In this document: one piece after another, positions 23,614 to 30,945 of the stretch
Position numbering within the stretch: position 1 is the first letter of the stretch
How the letters are laid out: each line of letters begins with the position of its first letter
From: Burkholderiales bacterium
Lineage (GTDB): Bacteria; Pseudomonadota; Gammaproteobacteria; Burkholderiales; Burkholderiaceae_C
Direction: 5' to 3'
DNA length: 32,336 nucleotides
NCBI GenBank assembly: GCA_947508055.1
Contig: CANNRR010000023.1
Location: forward strand, 1-32,336
Notes under the pieces: model-generated
The model's database searches: none
The model's input: the letters and a program-made list of their open reading frames with translations, nothing else
Told to the model about the DNA's origin: nothing
Program-made: the position numbers and the translations under genes

Positions 23614-24618
23614 TTAGTCCACCCGTGCGCCGGATACCTTGACCACCTGCGCCCACTTTTTGTGCTCGCTCTCGATAAGAGCTGCGAATTGTGCAGGTGT
23701 GTTGCCGCTGGGAATGGCGCCCTGCGACAGCATTTTTTCGTTGATGGTGGGGTTGTTGAGTGCCTTGGTTACTTCTTGTTGAATGCGGTTGACCACGTCA
23801 ACCGGTGTACCTGCCGGAGCCAGCAGTCCAAACCAGCTGGTGGCTTCAAAACCTTTGAGCCCAACCGCCTCTTCAATGGTTGGCACATCGGGCAGGGCGG
23901 CTGAGCGCGTGGCGCTGGTCACAGCCAATGCCTTGAGCTTGCCGCTCTTGATGAGTTGCATAGCCGAGGGCAGGTTGTCAAACATCACGTCCACCTGGCC
24001 ACCCACCAGGTCCAGCAGGGCAGGGCCGGAGCCCCGGTAAGGAATGTGGGTCATGAAGATACCGGTCTGGCTTTTGAACAACTCGCCCGCCAGGTGGATG
24101 GAGGTGCCGTTTCCGCTGGACCCCATGTTGAGCTTGCCGGGTTGGGACTTGGCGAGCTTGATGAAGTCCTGCGCAGTGTTGATGCCGTTGGTGCGTGCGG
24201 CCTCGGCCGGCACCACCATCACATTGGGCACGCTGGCCACCAGGGTTATGGGCACGAAGTCCTTGAACGGGTCATAGGGCAACTTGGGGTACAGCGCCCG
24301 GTTGATGCCGTGCGTGCCCACCGTCCCCATGAGCAGGGTGTAGCCGTCGCCCGGTGACTTGGCGACCATGTCGGCACCGAGGTTGCCGCCAGCACCGGGC
24401 TTGTTGTCCACCACAATCTGCTGCCCAAATGCTTTGGATAATTCAGGCGCCACGGCGCGCGCCAAAATGTCGGTCGTGCCACCTGGCGCAAACGGCACCA
24501 CGATGCGCACCGGCTTGTTTGGCCAGGCAGCCTGAGCACGGGCGCCAGTGCCGGTCAGGGTCAGCAGTGCGGCGACGCTGGCGAGCAGCAGTTGGCGTTT
24601 CGAATTCACATGGTGCAT
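23614..24618 (-). CDS. Bug-type (TctC) periplasmic solute receptor
   Basis: The 334-residue protein starts at the ATG at 24618 (GGAG 8 bases upstream; a longer frame is rejected). It has a signal peptide ([19 protein letters not shown], cut near AQA). The mature protein has the hallmarks of the tripartite tricarboxylate transporter receptor family: [38 protein letters not shown], and the closing-lid stretch [11 protein letters not shown]. These receptors bind carboxylated small molecules in the periplasm. No TctA/TctB permease genes are present, which is common for the large orphan Bug sets of Burkholderiales, so the ligand is unknown. It is divergent from murJ with only about 80 bases between starts. 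Confidence 0.93.
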   Translation of the reverse strand: MHHVNSKRQLLLASVAALLTLTGTGARAQAAWPNKPVRIVVPFAPGGTTDILARAVAPELSKAFGQQIVVDNKPGAGGNLGADMVAKSPGDGYTLLMGTVGTHGINRALYPKLPYDPFKDFVPITLVASVPNVMVVPAEAARTNGINTAQDFIKLAKSQPGKLNMGSSGNGTSIHLAGELFKSQTGIFMTHIPYRGSGPALLDLVGGQVDVMFDNLPSAMQLIKSGKLKALAVTSATRSAALPDVPTIEEAVGLKGFEATSWFGLLAPAGTPVDVVNRIQQEVTKALNNPTINEKMLSQGAIPSGNTPAQFAALIESEHKKWAQVVKVSGARVD

Positions 24619-24700
24619 GATTTGTCTCCTATTGGCAGGGTTTGTGGGCATCATAGCGGCGTGGCGTGGAGACCAGGTTTCAGCGGGCTACACTGGCGCC

Positions 24701-26266
24701 GTGAGCCTCATTAAATCCGCCTCCATCGTCTCCTTGCTGACTCTGGCCTCGCGTATCAGCGGGTTGGTGCGCGACCTGCTCATGGCATCGACTTTTGGTG
24801 TGAGCGCCATGACCGATGCGTTCTGGGTGGCGTTTCGCATTCCCAATATGCTGCGCCGCATGTTTGCCGAAGGCGCGTTCAGCCAGGCCTTCGTTCCCGT
24901 TCTGGCTGCGAGCAAGGAGCGCGATGGCGACGCCGCGACCCACGTGCTGATCAACGCTGTGGCGACCTTGCTCACCATGGCCTTGCTGGTGACCTGCGTG
25001 GTGGGCGTGGTGGGTGCGCCTGTTCTGGTCTATCTGTTGGCCAGCGGTTTGTCGCAACGGCCTGAAGGGTATGAGGCCGCCGTGGTGATGACGCGCTGGA
25101 TGTTTCCCTACATCGCCTGCATGTCCCTGGTGGCGATGGGGGCGGGCGTCCTCAACACCTGGAAGAAATTTGCCATCCCGGCAGCAACACCAGTCTTGCT
25201 CAACGTGGCCATGATCACGGCCGCCTGGCTGGGCGCGCCCTGGTTTGCGCGAATGGGAATCGAGCCGATTTACGCCATGGCTGGTGGCGTGATGGTGGGC
25301 GGTGTGCTGCAGTTGGGAGCCATTTTGCTGGCATTGCAGCGCATCGGACTGGCACCCAGAATACGGTTGAGTGTTACTGCAACCCGGGCGGCCTGGAGTG
25401 ATCCTGCTACCAAAAAAATAGTTCACTTGATGGGACCGGCCCTGTTGGGTGTGAGCGTGGCCCAAATTTCGCTATTGATCAATACGCAGATCGCGTCCCA
25501 TCTTGCAACGGGTTCCGTTACGTGGCTGAGCAATGCGGGTCTGTTGATGGAATTTCCCACCGCCATGTTGGGCGTGGCATTGGGGGTGGTCCTTATGCCG
25601 CAGTTGGCTGCGGCCAAGGCCAGCAATGATTCCGAGAAGTTTTCCCACATGATCGACTGGGGTTTGCGTCTGGTGGTGTTGCTGGCCGTGCCCAGCGCGG
25701 TCGCACTCCTCACGTTTGCCCAGCCTTTGGTGGCTGTGATATTTCACAATGGTCGTTACACCGATGCAGACGTGGTGCAAACCACCGGGGCTCTGATGGG
25801 CTATGGCGCCGGCTTGCTGGGTCTGGTTGCCATCAAGGTGCTGACGCCGGGCTACTTCGCCAACCAGAACATCAAGACACCGGCCCTGATTGGTGTGGCG
25901 GTGCTGGTCATTACGCAGGTTTTGAACGTGTTGTTTGTGCCCCTGCTGGCCCACGCGGGCCTGGCGCTGGCCATTGGCGTGGGCGCCATGGTGAATGCGC
26001 TTTGGCTGCTGGTGGGCCTGGTGCGCAGTCGCACATTCGTTGCGCAACCGGGCTGGGCGCGCTTTGCCTTGCAGGTGCTGGCGGCCAGTGCGTTGCTGGC
26101 TATCTTCCTGATGTGGGCCAATAGCTCCATCCCGTGGCTTGCCATGCATGCCGAAAAACTAAAACGGATTGGGGCGCTGGCGCTCGTCGTTTCTAGTGGT
26201 GCAGCTATTTATTTCATAGCAATTTGGGCGACCGGGTTGAACCTGCGTCAGTTGTTGCGGCGGTAG
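24701..26266 (+). CDS. murJ: lipid II flippase MurJ
   Basis: This 521-residue inner-membrane protein of the MOP family has about 14 hydrophobic helices and flips the peptidoglycan precursor lipid II to the periplasm. The N-terminus (SLIKSASIVSLLTLASRISGL, then RDLLMASTFGVSAMTDAFW) and FRIPNMLRRMFAEGAFSQAFVPV are near-invariant in MurJ/MviN. The GTG at 24701 is chosen because it aligns with the usual start; no clear ribosome-binding site precedes it, and an earlier ATG at 24548 runs antisense through the Bug gene. The length is close to E. coli MurJ (511). The last 32 residues are partly encoded by a dispersed repeat, and this end is normally variable. The SirB1-like gene starts 21 bases downstream. 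Confidence 0.95.
   Translation: MSLIKSASIVSLLTLASRISGLVRDLLMASTFGVSAMTDAFWVAFRIPNMLRRMFAEGAFSQAFVPVLAASKERDGDAATHVLINAVATLLTMALLVTCVVGVVGAPVLVYLLASGLSQRPEGYEAAVVMTRWMFPYIACMSLVAMGAGVLNTWKKFAIPAATPVLLNVAMITAAWLGAPWFARMGIEPIYAMAGGVMVGGVLQLGAILLALQRIGLAPRIRLSVTATRAAWSDPATKKIVHLMGPALLGVSVAQISLLINTQIASHLATGSVTWLSNAGLLMEFPTAMLGVALGVVLMPQLAAAKASNDSEKFSHMIDWGLRLVVLLAVPSAVALLTFAQPLVAVIFHNGRYTDADVVQTTGALMGYGAGLLGLVAIKVLTPGYFANQNIKTPALIGVAVLVITQVLNVLFVPLLAHAGLALAIGVGAMVNALWLLVGLVRSRTFVAQPGWARFALQVLAASALLAIFLMWANSSIPWLAMHAEKLKRIGALALVVSSGAAIYFIAIWATGLNLRQLLRR
26171..26220. repeat. GCTA-N9-TAGC dispersed repeat in the murJ 3' end (family B)
   Basis: The minus-strand reading is GCTA-TGAAATAAA-TAGC followed by TGCACC and a tail ending in CGCCCC. 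The palindromic ends extend to 5 bases (GCTAT at 26204-26208 and ATAGC at 26216-26220). It is within the coding sequence, about 50 bases before the murJ stop. Confidence 0.6.
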
Positions 26267-26287
26267 GCGCAGAATGGGTCAGAGACC

Positions 26288-27133
26288 ATGAACCTGTCAT
26301 TTGATCTGCCCACTCCGTTGGATTACTTCGCATCGCTGGTGGAGCGCGATGTCGAGTTTGCGTTGTTTGAGGCAGCCGTCAGTTTGGCGCAGGACGAATA
26401 CCCGGAAGTGGACGTGCAAACCGTGTTGAGCGAGGTTGACCAACTGCAGTCGCGGTTGCGCCGGCGCATTGCGGCCGACACCGGGGCGGTGCAGAAGTTG
26501 CGCATCCTGAACCAATTCTTCTTTCAGGATCTGGGTTTTGCCGGCAACGTCAATAACTACTACGACCCTGACAACAGTTTCGTCCACATTGTGTTGCACA
26601 CGCGCCGGGGCATCCCGATCACACTGGCCGTGTTGTGGATGGAATTGGCCCAGGGACTGGGTCTGTCGGTGCGGGGTGTTGGTTTTCCGGGGCATTTCCT
26701 GGTCAAGGTGAACTTGCCCATGGGGCAGGTGGTGATTGACCCTATGGATGGGAAATCCCTTGGCCGCGAACAGTTGTCCGAGCGGTTGGAGCCGTATCGG
26801 AGAAATAGCGGTTTGCTTGACGAGTTGGAGACGCCGTTGGGGCTGTACCTGCAAACAGCCCCTTCGCGGGACATCATCGCCCGCATGTTGCGCAACCTGA
26901 AGGAAATTCATAAGACCCATAGCGACTGGGTGCGCCTGCTGGCCGTGCAGGAACGACTGATCGTGTTGCTGCCCGAGTCATGGATCGACTACCGCGATCG
27001 TGGTTTGGCCCACGCCCAGCTAGGTCAGACCGAGCAGGCACTAGCCGATCTGGAGTGTTATCTGGTGCACGCCGATGAGCACATCAACCTGGACGCGATT
27101 GCCGATTGGGTCGATGCCCTGCGGCGCTCCTGA
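26288..27133 (+). CDS. SirB1-family transglutaminase-like protein with TPR-like C-terminus
   Basis: The 281-residue cytosolic protein has the SirB1 (transglutaminase-like core 2) pattern at about 60-180: LNQFFFQDLGFAGNVNNYYD, then SFVHIVLHTRRGIPITLAVLW and GVGFPGHFLVK. The position of the transglutaminase catalytic Cys appears to be occupied by Ser (the S of NSFVHIVL), as in most SirB1 members, so it is probably not an active protease. Residues 205-281 contain helical repeats of TPR type (RLIVLLPESWIDYRDRGLAH, AQLGQTEQALADLECYL). The family is conserved in proteobacteria, often near prfA/hemK or here murJ, but without a settled function. It follows murJ by 21 bases and is probably cotranscribed. 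Confidence 0.87.
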   Translation: MNLSFDLPTPLDYFASLVERDVEFALFEAAVSLAQDEYPEVDVQTVLSEVDQLQSRLRRRIAADTGAVQKLRILNQFFFQDLGFAGNVNNYYDPDNSFVHIVLHTRRGIPITLAVLWMELAQGLGLSVRGVGFPGHFLVKVNLPMGQVVIDPMDGKSLGREQLSERLEPYRRNSGLLDELETPLGLYLQTAPSRDIIARMLRNLKEIHKTHSDWVRLLAVQERLIVLLPESWIDYRDRGLAHAQLGQTEQALADLECYLVHADEHINLDAIADWVDALRRS

Positions 27134-27169
27134 CTTTTCTTGATGAGCGACGGGTGGCCTTGCACGCCT

Positions 27170-28249
27170 TCAAACGACCACCACCGAGGCGCCGCTACCC
27201 TGAGTGGCGATTGCACCGATGGAGAACACCGTCTCACCGCTGGCGCGCAGGGTCGCTGCCACAGCTTCGGCGTTGGCTGCATCGACGACGACCACCATAC
27301 CAATGCCATTGTTGAAAGTGCGACTCATCTCCATGTCGTCAATGCCGGCCGTCTTTTGCAACCAGGCAAACAGTTCGGTTTGCGGCCAGCTGCCTTTTTT
27401 AAGGTGGGCGGCCATGCCTTCGGGCAGTACGCGTGGAATGTTTTCCAGCAGACCGCCACCGGTGATATGGGCCAGCGCCTTGATGCCGCCGGGCGAGGTG
27501 CCATCCACTGAGTGCGGGTGGGCAGCCAGCGCCGCAAGCACGTTTTTCACATACAGGCGGGTGGGCTCCATGATGGCTTGCTTGAAAGGTTTGCCGTCCA
27601 GCACTTCAGGAATAGTGCCGGCCGCTTCGGCGCGCTCGATGCACTTGCGCACCAGGCTGAAACCATTCGAGTGCACGCCATGGCTGGCCAGACCGAGCAC
27701 CACGTCACCGGGCTTTATATTAGCGCCGGTCAGGATTTTGGACTTTTCGACTGCACCCACTGCGAAGCCGGCCAGGTCGTATTCGCCGGCCGGGTACATG
27801 CCGGGCATTTCAGCGGTTTCGCCGCCGATCAAAGCGCAACCCGACAGTTCGCAACCCTTCGCAATCCCTCCGATGACGGCTGCTGCGGTGTCTACGTCGA
27901 GCTTGCCGCAGGCAAAGTAGTCCAGGAAGAACAGGGGCTCGGCCCCCTGCACCAGCACATCGTTCACGCTCATGGCAACCAAATCGATACCCACGGTGTC
28001 GTGCATATTCCACTCAAACGCCAGTTTGAGCTTGGTGCCCACGCCATCAGTGCCACTCACCAGCACCGGCTCCGTGTAGCGCTTGGGTACTTCGAACAGG
28101 GCGCCAAAGCCGCCAATGCCGGCCAGCACGCCTTCGCGCATGGTTTTTTTTGCCAGCGGTTTGATGCGTTCGACCAGAGCATCGCCGGCGTCAATGTCGA
28201 CGCCGGCGTCTTTGTAGGAGAGGGGAGCGGGGCTGCTGGATTGGGTCAT
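27170..28249 (-). CDS. purM: phosphoribosylformylglycinamidine cyclo-ligase
   Basis: This 359-residue cytosolic enzyme performs step five of purine synthesis, closing the imidazole ring of FGAM to AIR using ATP. Family signatures include [20 protein letters not shown] at the N-terminus, [12 protein letters not shown], the [20 protein letters not shown] stretch, [15 protein letters not shown], and [17 protein letters not shown]. The start is placed at the ATG at 28249, where the protein begins [16 protein letters not shown]; a longer frame from 28285 would add 12 residues. The length is close to E. coli PurM (345). It is divergent from the AI-2E permease gene (104-base gap). This neighbourhood is common in Burkholderiales. 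Confidence 0.97.
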   Translation of the reverse strand: MTQSSSPAPLSYKDAGVDIDAGDALVERIKPLAKKTMREGVLAGIGGFGALFEVPKRYTEPVLVSGTDGVGTKLKLAFEWNMHDTVGIDLVAMSVNDVLVQGAEPLFFLDYFACGKLDVDTAAAVIGGIAKGCELSGCALIGGETAEMPGMYPAGEYDLAGFAVGAVEKSKILTGANIKPGDVVLGLASHGVHSNGFSLVRKCIERAEAAGTIPEVLDGKPFKQAIMEPTRLYVKNVLAALAAHPHSVDGTSPGGIKALAHITGGGLLENIPRVLPEGMAAHLKKGSWPQTELFAWLQKTAGIDDMEMSRTFNNGIGMVVVVDAANAEAVAATLRASGETVFSIGAIATQGSGASVVVV

Positions 28250-28353
28250 TTGGATGGGATGGGGAATGGGCTTGCAGACTGACATGAGCGGCTCTTTGGG
28301 CTAAGCCGATAGAATTTGCCCAGATTTTACGGGTTCACTCCCTCCATTCCTGT

Positions 28354-29436
28354 ATGCAATTGACGCCACCCCAAAAAAGTTTTGTCGCCTGGAGTCTGAT
28401 AGCGGCGCTATTGGGCTTCGCCTTGTGGCGACTGGCGCCAGTGCTGACGCCTTTTGTGGTGGCCAGCGTGCTGGCGTACGCCTTGACGCCGATTGTGAAC
28501 TGGCTGGACAACGTTGGTCGGGGCCACATTCCGCGCGTACTGGCCGTGATCGTGGTGGAGCTGCTGTTCATTTTTGCCATGCTGGGTCTCCTTTTTCTGA
28601 TGATTCCCATTCTGGCCAAAGAATTGCCGTTGATGCGGGAGCAGTTGCCTGCCGTCATGGATAGCGTCAATACAGCGGCCAAGCCCTGGCTGGCACAGTG
28701 GGGTATTCACCTGTCGCTGGACGGCGACAGTATCAAAGCCTTTGTGATGAAATACCTCAATGCCAATGTTGAGGACGCATTGGGCTCTGTGCTGGCGTCG
28801 CTCAAGATGGGGGGCAGCGTTGCGTTTACGCTGATTGGCAACGCCATCCTGATCCCGGTAGCGTTGTTTTATTTGTTGATGGACTGGGACCGTTTTATCG
28901 GCCAACTCCGCGCCCTGATACCACCGCGCATGCAGACCGGCAGCGACCGATTTCTGGGCGAAGCCGATGCTGTGCTGGGGCAGTACCTGCGGGGCCAACT
29001 GCTGGTCATGCTGCTGCTGGCGGTGTTCTACAGCGTGGGCCTTGCCCTGTTTGGTCTGGACCTGGCGATGCCGATCGGGATATTTACCGGGCTAGCCATG
29101 TTTGTGCCTTACGTCGGCTTCGGCATTGGGCTGGTGCTCGCCATTTTTGCCGGCTTGCTGCAGTTCACCGCGACGGTTGGCATAGGGCAAACCGTTGTTA
29201 TGGTGGCGGTGGTGTATGGCGGTGGCCAGTTGCTGGAAGGGTTCTTCCTGACCCCGCGCCTGGTAGGCGAGCGCATTGGTCTGCACCCCCTGGCCGTTAT
29301 TTTTGCCTTGCTGGCATTCGGGCAACTGTTTGGGTTTGTCGGTGTGCTGGTCGCGCTGCCACTGAGCGCGGTGTTGCTGGTTGCCATCCGGCGTGTCAGG
29401 TCGGGCTACCTGGCCAGCCACTTGTACAAAGGCTGA
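28354..29436 (+). CDS. AI-2E family transporter (PerM-type permease)
   Basis: The 360-residue inner-membrane protein has about eight hydrophobic helices in the AI-2E/PerM arrangement. Two or three helices at the N-terminus (LAPVLTPFVVASVLAYALTP) are followed by a soluble loop (about 90-150), then further helices with GQYLRGQLLVMLLLAVFYS, PYVGFGIGLVLA and LTPRLVGERIGLHPLAVIF. All are family-typical. Members export or import small signals, or act as Na+/H+ antiporters, so the substrate is unknown. It lies directly upstream of hda, with 10 bases between the stop and the hda start, which suggests one transcript through hda, the HAD gene and pcnB. Confidence 0.92.
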   Translation: MQLTPPQKSFVAWSLIAALLGFALWRLAPVLTPFVVASVLAYALTPIVNWLDNVGRGHIPRVLAVIVVELLFIFAMLGLLFLMIPILAKELPLMREQLPAVMDSVNTAAKPWLAQWGIHLSLDGDSIKAFVMKYLNANVEDALGSVLASLKMGGSVAFTLIGNAILIPVALFYLLMDWDRFIGQLRALIPPRMQTGSDRFLGEADAVLGQYLRGQLLVMLLLAVFYSVGLALFGLDLAMPIGIFTGLAMFVPYVGFGIGLVLAIFAGLLQFTATVGIGQTVVMVAVVYGGGQLLEGFFLTPRLVGERIGLHPLAVIFALLAFGQLFGFVGVLVALPLSAVLLVAIRRVRSGYLASHLYKG

Positions 29437-29446
29437 GTGCACGAGC

Positions 29447-30145
29447 ATGAAGCAGATCGCGTTGGACATTGGCCTCTCGACCGGCCCCACGATTACCAAT
29501 TTTTATCCAGGTCCCAACGAGGCCGCCTTGCGCCATATGGAGTTGTGGATAGGAGCCAAGTCCAACTCCGGCATCGAATCTCCGACTCGCTCCCCGGTTG
29601 CAACCTATTTTTGGGGCGCGACCGGCAGTGGCAAGAGTCACCTTCTGAAAGCCGCCCGCGAAGCCCTGCGCGAACAGGGCGCGCGCGTGGGTTGGCTGGA
29701 TGCGTCGGTGTTTAATGCGCCCGAGTTCAGCGAGTCGTGGGCCGCCGTCATGATGGACGATGTGCACCTGTACACCGCAGCACAGTTGCACACGGCGTTC
29801 AACTGGTTTGTCAATGCCCAGACCCTCCTGCGCCCGGTGCTGGCCGCCGGAGAATACGCGCCGGTGGATCTGAAACTGCGCGACGACCTGCGCACCCGTC
29901 TGGGTTGGGGCCACATTTTTCACTTGCAGACTCTGAGTGAGCCCGAGCGCCGCGCCGTGATGCGCCAGGAGGCGGATGCCCGCGGTGTGTTTTTGGGTGA
30001 CGAGGTGATGGACTTCATGCTGACCCGCTTTAGCCGCGACCTGGGCAGTTTGATGGAACTGCTCGACCTGCTCGATCGCTACGCCATGCAAACCCAACGC
30101 GCCATCACCATACCGCTGATCAAATCCATGATGGACAACAATTAA
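29447..30145 (+). CDS. hda: DnaA regulatory inactivator Hda
   Basis: This 232-residue AAA+ protein is related to the ATPase domain of DnaA. The N-terminus MKQIALDIG contains the clamp-binding motif (Q3-I-A-L-D) through which Hda binds the DNA-loaded beta clamp and then stimulates hydrolysis of DnaA-ATP after initiation. Walker A is GATGSGKSH (57-65) and Walker B is VMMDDVH. The C-terminal SRDLGSLMELLDLLDRYA is the DnaA-like sensor region. The start is the ATG at 29447; an in-frame earlier ATG at 29381 would overlap the permease gene. Its stop codon overlaps the HAD start (TAATG). A near-perfect DnaA box (TGTGGATAG) lies inside the gene at 29544-29552, possibly by chance. Confidence 0.95.
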   Translation: MKQIALDIGLSTGPTITNFYPGPNEAALRHMELWIGAKSNSGIESPTRSPVATYFWGATGSGKSHLLKAAREALREQGARVGWLDASVFNAPEFSESWAAVMMDDVHLYTAAQLHTAFNWFVNAQTLLRPVLAAGEYAPVDLKLRDDLRTRLGWGHIFHLQTLSEPERRAVMRQEADARGVFLGDEVMDFMLTRFSRDLGSLMELLDLLDRYAMQTQRAITIPLIKSMMDNN

Positions 30146-30930
30146 TGCAAGAGAACCACTTGAGTGCCGACGGGCCGCCCCTAGGCACGAGGGCCCCCTC
30201 GGGGGGCAGCGCAGTACGCGCAGCGACAAGCGTGGGGGTCAAAATAGCCCTTTTTGATTTGGACCACACCCTGCTGCCAATCGATTCCGACCATGCCTGG
30301 GGTGAGTTCACCATCGCGCATGGATGGGTGGACCCGGTCGAGTTCAAGCACCAAAACGACGCTTTTTACGCCCAATACCAGGCCGGAACACTGGATGTGC
30401 ATGCCTACGTGCGTTTCGCTACAGCCGCTATCTGCAAGCAGGGTGCTACAAATTCAATAGCTGCACACGCATATTTCATGAGGGCGACCGTCCAGAATTC
30501 CATAAAGCCCCAGGCGCTGGAGCTGGTGCGCCAACACCAGCGTAATGGCGACCGGGTGGTCATCGTCACGGCCACCAACGAGTTCGTCACCCGCCCCATC
30601 GCGCAAGCCCTGGGCGTCACAGAACTGATTGCGGTGGAACTGGAGCGCGACGAGCAGGCTGGCGGTTCGGGCTGGTACACAGGTGAGATTCGCGGCGTGC
30701 CGTCCTTTCGGGAAGGCAAGGTCACCCGGGTAGAGCAGTGGCTGCAGGAACAGGGACTGGCGTGGGACACTGTGCACACCACGTTTTACTCGGACTCCAT
30801 GAACGACTTGCCGTTGCTTGAAAAAGCCACGGTGCCGGTGGCCACCAACCCGGACGCCCGTTTGCGTTCGCTGGCGACCGAGCGTGGGTGGCGCATACTC
30901 GACCTGTTCAATGGACACCCGGCGGATTGA
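30145..30930 (+). CDS. HAD superfamily hydrolase, subfamily IB (SerB-like phosphatase)
   Basis: The 261-residue protein uses the ATG at 30145 that overlaps the hda stop (TAATG). An in-frame GTG at 30232 is the alternative and would start the protein right at the HAD core (GVKIALFDLDHTL). HAD motif I is D38-x-D40-x-T42 (nucleophile and acid), motif II is the T in VIVTATNEF, and motif IV is SDSMNDLPLL (two acidic metal ligands). This layout is the phosphoserine-phosphatase-like IB group; the substrate is unknown. The gene has absorbed two different dispersed repeats: residues about 16-32 and 101-116 are repeat-encoded, which is a striking oddity. It lies in the hda-HAD-pcnB run. Confidence 0.88.
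   Translation: MQENHLSADGPPLGTRAPSGGSAVRAATSVGVKIALFDLDHTLLPIDSDHAWGEFTIAHGWVDPVEFKHQNDAFYAQYQAGTLDVHAYVRFATAAICKQGATNSIAAHAYFMRATVQNSIKPQALELVRQHQRNGDRVVIVTATNEFVTRPIAQALGVTELIAVELERDEQAGGSGWYTGEIRGVPSFREGKVTRVEQWLQEQGLAWDTVHTTFYSDSMNDLPLLEKATVPVATNPDARLRSLATERGWRILDLFNGHPAD
30191..30240. repeat. GC-rich dispersed repeat inside the HAD gene (family A, copy 2)
   Basis: This 50-base element is in inverted orientation relative to the copy at 7779-7827. It contains a perfect hairpin GCCCCC-TCG-GGGGGC at 30193-30207 and ends GTGGGGGTC. It encodes residues about 16-32 of the HAD protein when translated from 30145, and contains the alternative GTG start at 30232. Confidence 0.65.
30445..30490. repeat. 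GCTA-N9-TAGC dispersed repeat inside the HAD gene (family B)
   Basis: Core GCTA-CAAATTCAA-TAGC on the plus strand, followed by TGCACACGC and then a GGGCGACCG-containing tail. It is translated in the same frame as the copy in the DUF748 gene (ATNSIAAHA against ATKNIAAPA). Confidence 0.6.
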
Positions 30931-30936
30931 TCCGCC
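30921..30936. other. hairpin over the HAD stop codon, before pcnB
   Basis: GGCGGA-TTGA-TCCGCC is a perfect 6-bp stem with a tetraloop containing the HAD TGA stop. It is 9 bases before the pcnB start and has no U-run, so it is not a standard terminator. It could affect translation of pcnB, whose AGAAAAAGA ribosome-binding region follows directly. Confidence 0.4.
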
Positions 30937-30945
30937 AGAAAAAGA

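Noticed and set aside
24680-25465. 261-residue minus-strand frame inside murJ
   Set aside because: It is antisense to conserved MurJ coding sequence and has typical shadow composition (His, Gln, Gly).
30921-30936. Rho-independent terminator between the HAD gene and pcnB
   Set aside because: The stem is good, but an A-rich tract rather than a U-run follows it on the plus strand.
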